A DNA stretch of 64,000 nt. Source: CAWBAT01 sp963810905. Lineage in GTDB: Bacteria; Acidobacteriota; Terriglobia; Versatilivoradales; Versatilivoraceae. The notes below the pieces were generated by a model. The model did no database searches. It had not been told where the DNA came from and saw only the letters and a list, made by a program, of their open reading frames with translations. The translations under genes and the position numbers were made by a program. The stretch lies in NCBI GenBank assembly GCA_963810905.1, contig CAWEPG010000021.1, positions 62,001-126,000 of the forward strand, given 5' to 3'. Below, one piece after another: positions 47,120-56,411 of this stretch. Within the stretch, counting starts at the first letter, position 1; each line of letters opens with the position of its first letter.

Positions 47120-48607
47120 ATGATCCTTGCCCTTGATATTGGAAGCTCCTCAGTGCGTGCTGGCCTTTATAATCGGGAAGCTCAGGCTGAGCAAGGCTTG
47201 AATGCGCGCCGTAATTATGAGTTTAGTACCACAGCCGATGGAGGTGCTGAAATCCAGGCTGATTTTCTCTTTGAGCTCGTTTGCCAGGTCATTGATGAGG
47301 TCTTTTTGAAGGCCGAGGCAATTTCCGAAGAAATCGACGCAGTCGCAATATCTACTTTTTGGCATAACGTGATGGGCCTGGATTCGGCGCTGGAGCCATT
47401 GACGCCGGTATATTCATGGGCCGACACACGGAGTACCAGAGCTGCAGAGCAATTGAAACGGCTGTTGAACGAAGAATCCTTTCATGCCCGGACGGGAACC
47501 GTATTCCACCCGAGCTTTCTGCCAGCGAAATTGTTGTGGCTGCGTGAAAGCCAGCCGCAGGTCTGGCAGCGCGCAACCCGATGGATGTCTTTTGGAGAAT
47601 ACCTTCTATTGAAGCTATTCGGAGAAACGGTATGCAGTATCTCGATGGCTTCTGGGACAGGACTGCTCGACCAGCTTCGTTGTAGTTGGGATGAAGAGAT
47701 CCTGAATATCCTGTCACTCAATCCCGAGTTACTCTCTCCGTTGAGCGATATCAGCACATCCCTTCAGAGTCTTCGGGTCACCTATGCGAACCGCTGGCCT
47801 AGACTCCGTTCCATTCCCTGGTTTCCTGCGCTGGGTGATGGGGCCTGCAGTAACATTGGCAGTGGTTGTTTTGACTCGAGGCGGATTGCCTTGATGGTCG
47901 GGACATCAGGCGCGATGAGAGTTTGCTTAAACCGAGAGCCTCCTTTTATCCCTCCGGGCCTGTGGTGCTATCATGTGGACCGTCGCCGATTTCTGATGGG
48001 TGGAGCTCTTAGCAATGGAGGGATCCTTTTTGAATGGTTACATGAGACTCTCCGCATTGAGGAGAATCCGGAAGCGCTTGAGCAAGTAATTTCGGCTCAG
48101 AGTCCAGCGGCTCATGGTTTGACAGTGCTCCCCTTCCTGGCTGGGGAACGCAGCCCGGGTTGGAAAGGACACGCGCGAGCAGCCATCGTTGGCTTGAGTT
48201 TACATACCCGCCCTGTTGAGATTTTAAGGGCGGGGCTTGAATCCGTTGCCTATCGATTTGCGAAAATCGCCTTTTTGCTCAAGAAAGCTGTGCCAGAGTC
48301 TGTAGAGATCGTCGCCTCCGGGGGAGCGCTGCTGAAGTCGCCAGCCTGGACCCAGATAATGGCTGATGTCATAGGCCAGCCGATGATTACTTCAGCAGTG
48401 GCAGAAGCTTCCAGCCGAGGGGCTGCCCTGCTTGCACTTGAAGCCATGAAGATCATCTCCAATTTCAACCAGCTCTCCAATCCGATTGGCCACACTTATC
48501 TCCCTGATCCAAAGAAACATGAAATCTACGCGAACGCAATGAATAGGCAAGACGAGCTCTACGAGCTTTTGGTCAATCAATTGAGCTCTACGACAATCCA
48601 GAATTGA
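47120..48607 (+). CDS. FGGY-family carbohydrate kinase (gluconokinase-like)
   Basis: A 495-residue kinase of the actin-like ATPase fold. Phosphate-1 motif MILALDIGSSSVRAGLYN, FWHNVMGLDSALEPLTPVYS, GDGACSNIGSGCFDSRRIAL, GTSGAMRVCLNREPPF, LPFLAGERSPGWKGHARAAI and the adenosine motif VEIVASGGALLKSPAWTQIM. The residues around WADTRS and GERSPGW resemble gluconokinases, but xylulokinase-like or other sugar substrates are possible. It starts 40 bases after the rhomboid gene. Confidence 0.9.
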   Translation: MILALDIGSSSVRAGLYNREAQAEQGLNARRNYEFSTTADGGAEIQADFLFELVCQVIDEVFLKAEAISEEIDAVAISTFWHNVMGLDSALEPLTPVYSWADTRSTRAAEQLKRLLNEESFHARTGTVFHPSFLPAKLLWLRESQPQVWQRATRWMSFGEYLLLKLFGETVCSISMASGTGLLDQLRCSWDEEILNILSLNPELLSPLSDISTSLQSLRVTYANRWPRLRSIPWFPALGDGACSNIGSGCFDSRRIALMVGTSGAMRVCLNREPPFIPPGLWCYHVDRRRFLMGGALSNGGILFEWLHETLRIEENPEALEQVISAQSPAAHGLTVLPFLAGERSPGWKGHARAAIVGLSLHTRPVEILRAGLESVAYRFAKIAFLLKKAVPESVEIVASGGALLKSPAWTQIMADVIGQPMITSAVAEASSRGAALLALEAMKIISNFNQLSNPIGHTYLPDPKKHEIYANAMNRQDELYELLVNQLSSTTIQN

Positions 48608-48700
48608 AGAGGTTGGGTTCTTCCTTGGAGGATTTCATGAATCGTCATACGCCGGACATATTCGGTTCACCTTCTTCCACGGGCTCATTCGGTATTTCCG

Positions 48701-49747
48701 TTACGATTTGTGCCCCGAGTCCACTACTTTCATATTCCCCACTCCAGCCTCTACTTCCATCTTGGATAGCCGAGTTAAGGTCAGACCCTCTCGATTGAGA
48801 AAATACAAACCGAGGGCCATTACGGGTACCATTGAAACCAGATAACAACCATTGCTGATTCCCGCAGCCTGAGAGGCCGGATCTGATTCCGCAAGATAGC
48901 GAGAGAAGAAATTGACCAACCCGAGATTCATAAAAAACTGAAAACCACCCACTCCCCCCGGGGTCGGGATCGCCACTCCCACGACCGTAATCGCCATAAG
49001 AAACAGTGCGCCGGCAAACGGAAAAATTTCCAGGTAGGCGTGGAGCATCGACCAGAGTTGTAAAGTAATCGAAATCCAGATCACAAATGACAGAACTATT
49101 GCTTTCAGGAGCACGTCACCCTTTTGCAGCCCCTTGAACCCCCCCAGGAATGAGCGCAACAGATTTTGAGGCCCATGCGGCAACCTGCTTAACCAGCTAT
49201 CTTTCCATAGAAGGAACGCCAGCAGCCCAAAGAAAAGGCAGAGTCCTATGAGTCCCTTTAGTGAATACTTCTGGATTATTGTCATGATCTCACGCCCTCG
49301 GTCGGAATTAGGCGCAAAACGGTCGGCGTAAAAAGAAAGATAAAACCCAAATATAAAAACGACGGTAAACATGTCCAAGATCCGCTCCAACAGTGAAGCC
49401 GCGATGACCGAAGCTACGGAGATCTTCTCTTTTCGTGCCAGAACAACCGAGGCAGCCACCTCGCCTGCTCTCGGAGGAATGGCATTCAGCACGTACTTCA
49501 CAAGGGTCAACGAAAAAAGATTCCGATATGATATCCCGTGTTTGACAGCCGAAAGCACTACCCCCCAGCGAAGAGCGCGCAGAAGCATATGCAGCATCAC
49601 AAATAAGAAACCGGTCAATAGCCAGAGAGGTTTCCCCTGGATCATAATGTGCCAGGCAAGATGCCAATCCGGTACCCCCCTATAGACTAGGTAACCGATG
49701 AGGACAGTCAGCCCGAGACTTATTCCAATCTGCCCGGCTTTTTTCAT
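48701..49747 (-). CDS. Lysylphosphatidylglycerol-synthase-type TM protein (flippase-like)
   Basis: The start is ATG at 49745-49747, after AAAGGAAAC; a longer frame to 49807 lacks a ribosome site. 348 residues with about eight helices. The family's conserved loops are visible: LRALRWGVVLSAVKHGISYR, ALPPRAGEVAASVVLARKEK-like (NAIPPRAGEVAASVVLARKE), and TVVGVAIPTPGGVGGFQFFM. These belong to the UPF0104/MprF-flippase group, which moves lipids in the membrane; no synthase domain is attached. It is convergent with the FGGY kinase. Confidence 0.85.
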   Translation of the reverse strand: MKKAGQIGISLGLTVLIGYLVYRGVPDWHLAWHIMIQGKPLWLLTGFLFVMLHMLLRALRWGVVLSAVKHGISYRNLFSLTLVKYVLNAIPPRAGEVAASVVLARKEKISVASVIAASLLERILDMFTVVFIFGFYLSFYADRFAPNSDRGREIMTIIQKYSLKGLIGLCLFFGLLAFLLWKDSWLSRLPHGPQNLLRSFLGGFKGLQKGDVLLKAIVLSFVIWISITLQLWSMLHAYLEIFPFAGALFLMAITVVGVAIPTPGGVGGFQFFMNLGLVNFFSRYLAESDPASQAAGISNGCYLVSMVPVMALGLYFLNREGLTLTRLSKMEVEAGVGNMKVVDSGHKS

Positions 49748-50040
49748 GAAGTTTCCTTTAGGGTTGAACCCTACTGCAAAGCCTTGTGCCAAACGCAAAA
49801 CTATCACGCGGCACAGATTTTCTCAACCTGGGACAATAACGGACGAGATGATCCCTGAAGTTTAAATGCCGGAACATTGCATCGGGGGCCTTTAGCGCTC
49901 GGGACTTGACCCGAATTCTAAGGACTGAATAAATTTTCAGGCAGAAGGATGTACCATCGCCTGTACTGCGGGTGTCCCGAATCAATGTGCTATACTTCTA
50001 TCCTCTTCTGGTCGTTGTGGCTCCTTTCTTAAAGCCAATC

Positions 50041-51543
50041 ATGACGAAATTAGAACTACTTAAAACAAAACTCGCGGAAGTATGTGACCTGAATAACTGT
50101 GCGTCCCTACTCGGTTGGGACCAACAAACCTTTATGCCTCACGGCGCCGGTGTGAGCCGCGCAGAGCAACTGGCGACATTGGGTCGACTTTCCCATGAAA
50201 AGTTTGTCATTCCAGAAATCGGAGAACTGATCGAAGGCAGTGCGCTTGAGTGTGCTGACTTCCCCTATGAATCGGACGAAGCCAGTCTTGTTCGAATTGT
50301 TCGAAGAGAGTATGAACGGGCATGCAAGATCCCTCCATCCTTGGTGGCTGAGATCGCGAGAGCCTCTTCACTTGGGATGGAAGCCTGGGTAACTGCCCGC
50401 GAACAGGCTAACTTCGGCTTGTTTCAAGATGCTCTGGAAAAGATCTTTGAGTTACATCGTCAGCTGTCTGCGTGCCTGGGATTTCGTGACAGCATCTATG
50501 ATCCCTTGCTAGACCATTACGAGCCCGGAATGACAACCTCTTCGTTGAAAGAACTGTTTGCCGAGCTGAAGCAGACTCTCATTCCACTAGTCCAAATGGT
50601 TTCTCAGAAACTAGATATTGTGGACGATTCGGTTTTGCATCTTCATTATGCCGAAAAAGCCCAATGGGACTTCGGGGTAGAAGCGCTCAAGAGAATAGGA
50701 TTTGACTTCGAGAGAGGCCGTTTAGACAAGTCTGTACATCCCTTTACAACTTCTTTTTCTATTAATGATGTTCGCATGACAACCCGTATCGAGGAGAATT
50801 ACTTCCCGACGGCTTTCGGAGGAACGCTCCACGAAGGAGGGCATGCCCTGTACGAACAAGGGGTCAGCCCCGCCTTAGAGCGAACCTTTCTGGCAGGAGG
50901 GGCTTCTCTAGGGGTCCATGAATCACAGTCGAGACTGTGGGAAAACATGATTGGCAAGAGTCGAGAGTTCTGGAAATTTTTTCTCCCCAGGCTCCGGGGA
51001 AAGTTTCCTGAAAACTTAAGCCGTCTCTCACTCGATGATTTCTACCGAGCGATGAATCAGGTGAAGCCTTCTTTAATTCGAATCGAGGCGGATGAACTGA
51101 CGTACAATTTGCATATCCTACTCCGCTATGAACTCGAAATTGACCTGCTTGAAGACCGGCTTCAAGTAGCAGACTTGCCAGCCGCCTGGAATACAAAAAT
51201 GAACGAATACTTCAACCTTGTTCCTTCGAATGATGCCCAAGGCGTTTTGCAGGACGTTCATTGGTCGAATGGCTTGATTGGCTACTTTCCGACTTATACT
51301 TTGGGGAACCTCATTTCCGCACAGATTTTTGAAAAGGCCATTGAGCTCCAACCAGAGATTCTCTCCGCAATCGAAAACGGGAAGTTTCTGCCCTTGCTCC
51401 AATGGCTGAGGACCAATATCCACTGGCATGGGAGGAAGTTTACATCCCAGGAAATATTAAAACGAACAACAGGAGATTCCCTCCAATCCTTCCATTACCT
51501 GCGCTATCTTCAGAAGAAATATGCAGAAATTTATCAACTCTGA
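50041..51543 (+). CDS. M32 carboxypeptidase (Taq family)
   Basis: The start is ATG 50041 (MTKLELLKTKLAEVCDL); an upstream frame from 49972 would add an unlikely leader. 500 residues, the usual size. The zinc motif HEGGH lies at about residue 265 (GGTLHEGGHALYEQG), followed by GVHESQSRLWENMIGKSREF with the third ligand, and RIEADELTYNLHILLRYELE. These segments, plus GWDQQTFMPHGAG near the start, are diagnostic of M32. It is a cytoplasmic metallocarboxypeptidase of broad specificity. Confidence 0.94.
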   Translation: MTKLELLKTKLAEVCDLNNCASLLGWDQQTFMPHGAGVSRAEQLATLGRLSHEKFVIPEIGELIEGSALECADFPYESDEASLVRIVRREYERACKIPPSLVAEIARASSLGMEAWVTAREQANFGLFQDALEKIFELHRQLSACLGFRDSIYDPLLDHYEPGMTTSSLKELFAELKQTLIPLVQMVSQKLDIVDDSVLHLHYAEKAQWDFGVEALKRIGFDFERGRLDKSVHPFTTSFSINDVRMTTRIEENYFPTAFGGTLHEGGHALYEQGVSPALERTFLAGGASLGVHESQSRLWENMIGKSREFWKFFLPRLRGKFPENLSRLSLDDFYRAMNQVKPSLIRIEADELTYNLHILLRYELEIDLLEDRLQVADLPAAWNTKMNEYFNLVPSNDAQGVLQDVHWSNGLIGYFPTYTLGNLISAQIFEKAIELQPEILSAIENGKFLPLLQWLRTNIHWHGRKFTSQEILKRTTGDSLQSFHYLRYLQKKYAEIYQL

Positions 51544-51717
51544 AAAGCCTCTGCCTACCGTCGCGGGCAATGATTATCGAAAAAACTTTCACCGAGAATT
51601 TATCCAGGCTCTCCATGGATACAATTTTAAGATATCATCAATTGATGGCTGCATGAGCCCGATGGGAAGCGCGGCACTAACCATCCTGCTGTAACCATTT
51701 TCGATTGCGAGCAAAAT

Positions 51718-52623
51718 ATGCCCGATGTCAGAGGGAAAGCGATTATTATTACCGGGGCCTCCTCCGGAATTGGCGAAGCGACGGCCAGACTCTTGGCCCA
51801 AAAAGGCGCCTGCCTGACACTCGTGGCGCGCCGTCTGGACCGGCTTCTGGCGCTCAAGAACGAGCTGGAGTCAGCCAGGAAGCATACGGAACAAGGGGCT
51901 GCGGGGCAGATCGTCACGGTTCAGGCGGATGTCACATCGGCCCATCACAGGGAATGTATCATTCACGATACACTCCAATCATTCGGGAGAATCGATGGGC
52001 TGGTCAATAATGCCGGATTTGGACAACGGGGTCCCGTTGAGCTCGTGCCTATTGAAGGAATCCGAAGCAACTTCGAAACGAATTTATTTTCTCTGATTGC
52101 CCTGACCCAACGAGTGATCCCAATCATGCGGGATCAGCAGAGCGGAAGAATTGTCAATGTGGGCTCCGTAGCCGGCAAAATTGCGAGACCGCTGTCTTCC
52201 GTTTATGATGCGACGAAGCACGCACTAGAAGCCATCACGGACGGTTTGCGCGGTGAGTTGTCAATATTTGGGATTCAGGTGGCTCTGATTGAGCCGGGAT
52301 ATATTCTTACTGAATTCCTTGATGCAGCCGAGCAAGTCTCGAAATCGGTCCTCGAAAATGCCGGCTCTTACGCCCCCTACTTTGACGAATTTTCAAAAAC
52401 TCGACAACGGGCCAAGGGTATCGCTGGGCGCCCCCTTCAGATCGCAGAGTTGATCCTTCGGGCCTTCACCGATGAGCGACCACGCTTTCGCTATGCCGGG
52501 CCGAAGCATGCTCACTTGTTTCTCGCTATGAAACGGTTCCTTCCCGAAAGGTTGTTTGAATACTTTGTTCTGCGATCGGTGGGACTTCATGCAACGAAGT
52601 ACAAAGCTCCTGGCTCCTTTTGA
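51718..52623 (+). CDS. SDR-family oxidoreductase
   Basis: 301 residues of the classical short-chain dehydrogenase fold. Cofactor motif IIITGASSGIGEATARLL, the structural GLVNNAGFGQRGPVE, catalytic Ser in IVNVGSVAGKIARPLSS, and the YxxxK site VYDATKHALEAITDG. A basic residue after the Gly motif suggests NADP. The C-terminal tail (FLAMKRFLPERLFEYFVLRS) resembles lipid-active members. It is convergent with a geranylgeranyl-reductase-like gene; a shared lipid role is possible but unproven. Confidence 0.92.
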   Translation: MPDVRGKAIIITGASSGIGEATARLLAQKGACLTLVARRLDRLLALKNELESARKHTEQGAAGQIVTVQADVTSAHHRECIIHDTLQSFGRIDGLVNNAGFGQRGPVELVPIEGIRSNFETNLFSLIALTQRVIPIMRDQQSGRIVNVGSVAGKIARPLSSVYDATKHALEAITDGLRGELSIFGIQVALIEPGYILTEFLDAAEQVSKSVLENAGSYAPYFDEFSKTRQRAKGIAGRPLQIAELILRAFTDERPRFRYAGPKHAHLFLAMKRFLPERLFEYFVLRSVGLHATKYKAPGSF

Positions 52624-52681
52624 TATTCTCCTGTCTCCTGGATCCGCCCGCCAAGAGGGAAAGAGCGTCCAGAGGCCATAG

Positions 52682-53842
52682 CTAACTTTCAAGAAGGAGT
52701 TCCATCAAGATTTGGGGGAATTTCCGAAGAAGGGTAAGTTTTAACGTTCGATAATTCTGCCGTCCAGAGACAAATGAATTCATCGTCGATCGGAGTACCG
52801 GGCATCTGCGGGTACACTGAACCATCCTGGTAATGAAATCACTTCCTAGAAACTGTCCAGCATAGAATCTCTCAAACAAGTTTGCTCCATGGATGAAGTC
52901 AACCATGAAGTCATCCCGGCAGGCCTGCGGGTAAGTTTCCAAGCTCCTTTTTGAAATGGCCTCGGCTAATAATTCACCGGAACGCAGAGCATAATAGATT
53001 CCTTCACAAGTGATCGGGTCGCAGAAGCCTGCGGCATCACCGACCAGCGCCCAACCGTCTCCACAAAAGGTGTTGTGGCGCAGTGACTCCGGACGAAGGG
53101 AAGGAATGAGAGAGCTATAAATGATTCGGTCCACCGACTGAAAAGCCTCTGGCGATAGAAAATCTTTCATGAATCCGTGGAGATACTCCTTGAGCTCTTT
53201 CATGCCATAGCGATGCAAACGGCCGCAAATTCCAATGGAAACATGTCCAGGGCGCGGAAATGCCCAAAGGTACCCGTGAAAACTGGGATAGAACTTAATG
53301 ATGATCCGATCGTCCATTCCAACCGGCAAGCGGTATCCAAAGGTGAGCATCAAGTCCTCTGCGGCAAAACGGGACCCGAGAATCTTCCGAACAAAACTGT
53401 TCACACCGTCGGCTCCAACCAATAAATCCACTTCGTGGTCTGCATGATCCGTCCGAATCAGCCACTGCGAGTCCCTTCTCCAAAACCGAAGGACTCGTTC
53501 CTGAAGGAAGTTGACCCCGTGGGATACGGCAAGGTCCAAGATTATTTTGTTCAGAATGTTTCGAGAATAGATTGAAAGCGTTGAGGTCAAGGGAATCGTC
53601 ACATTTTGGTTTCGGGGAGAATGAACTTCGATCGCTTGGATGGCACGATGGGGATAAAGGGCTTCCCGCAGGAATGGGTAGCGCTCAATAGCTTTAAAGG
53701 TGACCCCTCCTCCGCAGGGTTTTTCCCATGCCGCACGATAATCAAAGAGGGTCACTTGGAAACCCTTTTGGGCAAGAATGGAACTGCATAAGGCTCCACC
53801 CGGTCCTCCCCCAATGACGGCAATTTTCATCATACGGGACAT
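52682..53842 (-). CDS. Geranylgeranyl-reductase-family FAD-dependent oxidoreductase
   Basis: 386 residues. FAD motif KIAVIGGGPGGALCSSILAQ, the family's EKPCGGGVTFKAIERYPFLR, the GD motif LVGADGVNSFVRKIL, GYLWAFPRPGHVSIGICG, and GWALVGDAAGFCDPITCEGI followed by YYALRSGELLAEA. These are diagnostic of the group that reduces isoprenoid chains of chlorophyll, archaeal lipids or menaquinone. With UbiA and UbiX elsewhere in the window, quinone side-chain reduction is one idea; carotenoid or lipid hydrogenation are others. Start at 53842 or at the second ATG (MKIAVIG) at about 53830. Confidence 0.88.
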   Translation of the reverse strand: MSRMMKIAVIGGGPGGALCSSILAQKGFQVTLFDYRAAWEKPCGGGVTFKAIERYPFLREALYPHRAIQAIEVHSPRNQNVTIPLTSTLSIYSRNILNKIILDLAVSHGVNFLQERVLRFWRRDSQWLIRTDHADHEVDLLVGADGVNSFVRKILGSRFAAEDLMLTFGYRLPVGMDDRIIIKFYPSFHGYLWAFPRPGHVSIGICGRLHRYGMKELKEYLHGFMKDFLSPEAFQSVDRIIYSSLIPSLRPESLRHNTFCGDGWALVGDAAGFCDPITCEGIYYALRSGELLAEAISKRSLETYPQACRDDFMVDFIHGANLFERFYAGQFLGSDFITRMVQCTRRCPVLRSTMNSFVSGRQNYRTLKLTLLRKFPQILMELLLES

Positions 53843-53856
53843 TCCCCTGTAAATGA

Positions 53857-55581
53857 CTAGATCTGGGCAAAAAAAGCGCTGAAAATCCAGCCTGTTAACA
53901 GGCTAGTAAACAAGGCAGAAGCCGCGCAGCTTTGAGTTCTGGCAAAAACCCATCCAGCACCAATCCAGGCCAGTAGACTCATGATGGCAAGCCCCGGCAG
54001 TAATAAGAGTATTAAAAACTGAGCATTGTTCAATAAGAAAAAACCGAGCATCAAGGAGATGGCCAATATCAAACGAGTGGATAGGAAATGACTGACAAGC
54101 CGCCAGTTTCCCTCAAGCTTCAGAAAATGACGGAAGACCCACTCATCCCAGAGGAAGAAAGGCAAAGTGCTGAGTGTGATGACCGGAAAACGCCAGCCAC
54201 GCAGGAATGTCAATTCCAAATACGCGAAATGATTGGAGATCAATCCAAACGGATACAAGACAAGTAGCAGAAGTCCTGCTAGCCCGCAGAAAACATTTTT
54301 TCGCGAGAGATTTAGGGCCTGAACAGATGGAGTTTTCCAAACAAAAAGGGCCATTCCGGTGATCGAGAGAAAGCCGCTAAGGAAGCCCCCCCCTAGAAGA
54401 TGAAGTCTTTCCCATGGGTTGAACCCCTTTAATGCGATCAAGGTCAAAAAAGAAAAAACTGCATAGGCCCCATAAATTTGAAAACCCGTCGCGGGGCTTT
54501 TAGGTGGATCCGCTGCCGTGAGGGGAATCTCGGTTGAAGCCTTGGCCTGACTAGGTCTCCCTTTTAAGGCCTTGCTTAACAGGGAGAAAGATGGAAACCA
54601 GGCGGCGAGAGCCGCAATGCAAAGAAACCCCTTTACAGCAGCTCGGACTGCCGGAGAAGGATGAGCATGAAAATCTAAAGTAGAATTTCCAACGGTCCGG
54701 TTTATCCATCCTTTGATTTCGCAATACGCTTGAGGCGAGAAAAGGCTGCCTGAATGTTCAGTCTGCTCAAGGACAAACATTCGTTGAGATCCTCCCGGGG
54801 TTTCCCATCGATGGAGGCCGTTTAGAAGATCGATCGCGAGGCCCGTTGTCCCTTCAAACAAAAATGCAGCCCCGCGCTGGACAAAGGGGAAATCATTTTC
54901 TCCATAAAGGATCAGTAAATGGGGAGGAGAGTTTTGTCTCACCGGGACCGCTGCTGGGGAGAGCGCGATAACACCGGTAACGGCTGAGTTTTCCTGGGCC
55001 GCCTCAATGGCCAGCCCACCTCCTAGCGAATGGCCAATCAGGAAGAAATCGATTTTGGGGTATCCGTTGGAATTCGATTCTGGCAATTGCAGAATCCAGT
55101 GTGAAATTTCCTGAACTGCACGCCGAGAGGCCTCCCAGGTAAATCTTTCCCGAGAAGCCCCATGACCCGGTAGGTCCATCAAGTAGCATTCAGCACCCGA
55201 TTGTGCCATTTCGACTGCCATTTGCATCATGACTGACTTGCTGGCCGAAAGACCATGAATGAAAAGCAGCCGCGGAGGATTCTGCATGGCCAATCCTGGC
55301 AAGGTCCCCAATGGCAACCTTCTCCGGACGCTAATGACCGGGGTCTGATACTCAGATTGAATCGTTGGAGTATTCCATTCCAGATCCATTTCCATCTTCC
55401 GGTTGATTACGTGCAAAGAGATGGATATTCCAAGAATGACAGTTAGCCAGATCGAGTCTTTAGATGTGCGATTGAAATGCGTCGTAATCTCCCCACTATA
55501 AGCAGTTCCTAAACAATTGAGGTCCAATTTACGTGGCTGGACAGTTTGGCTGTATTCTCTAATCTGATTATAACGAGGCAT
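53857..55581 (-). CDS. Alpha/beta hydrolase fused to polytopic membrane domain
   Basis: 574 residues. An N-terminal helix (SIWLTVILGISISLHVI, 43-59) precedes an alpha/beta hydrolase: oxyanion LLFIHGLSASKSV, LMDLPGHGASRE, nucleophile Ser185 in LIGHSLGGGLAIEAA, acid Asp230 in YGENDFPF, His276 in EQTEHSGSLF. From about residue 315 there are seven or eight further helices (for example FCGLAGLLLLVLYPFGLI). Residues 478-487, WDEWVFRHFL, recall the EExxFR motif of CPBP/CAAX-type membrane proteases with the first Glu replaced. I see no matching His motifs later, so a protease function is doubtful. The start at 55581 is tentative; the later Met at about residue 63 would lose the first helix. Confidence 0.8.
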   Translation of the reverse strand: MPRYNQIREYSQTVQPRKLDLNCLGTAYSGEITTHFNRTSKDSIWLTVILGISISLHVINRKMEMDLEWNTPTIQSEYQTPVISVRRRLPLGTLPGLAMQNPPRLLFIHGLSASKSVMMQMAVEMAQSGAECYLMDLPGHGASRERFTWEASRRAVQEISHWILQLPESNSNGYPKIDFFLIGHSLGGGLAIEAAQENSAVTGVIALSPAAVPVRQNSPPHLLILYGENDFPFVQRGAAFLFEGTTGLAIDLLNGLHRWETPGGSQRMFVLEQTEHSGSLFSPQAYCEIKGWINRTVGNSTLDFHAHPSPAVRAAVKGFLCIAALAAWFPSFSLLSKALKGRPSQAKASTEIPLTAADPPKSPATGFQIYGAYAVFSFLTLIALKGFNPWERLHLLGGGFLSGFLSITGMALFVWKTPSVQALNLSRKNVFCGLAGLLLLVLYPFGLISNHFAYLELTFLRGWRFPVITLSTLPFFLWDEWVFRHFLKLEGNWRLVSHFLSTRLILAISLMLGFFLLNNAQFLILLLLPGLAIMSLLAWIGAGWVFARTQSCAASALFTSLLTGWIFSAFFAQI

Positions 55582-55695
55582 TCGGGGCAGGAGCCAGAGT
55601 AAATCGTCAGCATCCCCACGGGCTTACTCCGCTGGAGTGTTCCGGCACATGTTATAATTCTCGCCGGATCTGGTTCTAAACCTTGCAAGGGCTGG

Positions 55696-56202
55696 ATGGA
55701 GGATGGTAAAGGAGAGAAGTTGCAAAAGGTCTTGGATTTCCCTCATTTGCTGGAAGAAGTCCGATCATTGAAACACAATGGTCACAAGATCGTTTTTACT
55801 AACGGCTGCTTTGATTTGCTCCACCCCGGACATATCGCCTACCTGCAGGCTGCCCGTCGAATGGGCGACGTGCTCATTGTCGGCCTGAATAGTGATCGAT
55901 CCGTGAGAGAGCTGAAAGGAGCAGCACGGCCGATCCTAACAGAAGTAGAGCGTGCATTCATTTTGTCGGGGCTGGAAAGTGTGAGCTTCATCACAATCTT
56001 TGAAGAAAGCACTCCATTGAATTTGATTCGGTCCATCCTGCCAGATGTGCTCGTCAAAGGAGGCGATTGGGGGCTCTCTGAGATTATCGGACGTAAAGAG
56101 GTAGAAGCTGCTGGCGGGAAGGTGGTTGCGTTACCATATGAGGCCGGATACTCAACTTCCCAAATCATTGAAAGAATCCTCAAACAGAATTCGAAAGGAT
56201 AG
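55696..56202 (+). CDS. RfaE2-type heptose 1-phosphate adenylyltransferase
   Basis: 168 residues of the cytidylyltransferase-like fold: IVFTNGCFDLLHPGHIAYLQ with the HxGH nucleotide site, DVLIVGLNSDRSVRELKGAA, RPILTEVERAFILSGLESV and DVLVKGGDWGLSEIIGRKEV. This matches the C-terminal (HldE/RfaE2) adenylyltransferase for D-glycero-beta-D-manno-heptose, an LPS or S-layer sugar precursor, as a stand-alone enzyme without the kinase half. ATG 55696 is used; a TTG further in, after AAAGGAGAG, is an alternative. Divergent from the hydrolase fusion. Confidence 0.9.
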   Translation: MEDGKGEKLQKVLDFPHLLEEVRSLKHNGHKIVFTNGCFDLLHPGHIAYLQAARRMGDVLIVGLNSDRSVRELKGAARPILTEVERAFILSGLESVSFITIFEESTPLNLIRSILPDVLVKGGDWGLSEIIGRKEVEAAGGKVVALPYEAGYSTSQIIERILKQNSKG

Positions 56203-56211
56203 GTACCCAGC

Positions 56212-56262
56212 CGTTCCATGCGGGAGGGCAGGCTCCCTAGTATCCCGAGACAATTTCATGAA
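56212..56262. repeat. Imperfect palindrome between rfaE2-like and mfd genes
   Basis: GGGAG-GGCAGG-CTCCC forms a stem-loop within the 209-base gap. It could be a weak terminator for the adenylyltransferase gene or a dispersed repeat; no T-run follows. The rest of the gap shows nothing else. Confidence 0.35.
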
Positions 56263-56411
56263 TAATTCAAGTTCACTGAGCGGAATCATCCAAGGAGTGA
56301 TAATTCCCAGTAGATCTCCTTTTGTCACGCTCGTACCCTTTTGAGTGAGCTCCCTTGATACGAATGACGTTCCATCCATCCCTTTCCATACACTAAACCC
56401 ATAAGACTGAG

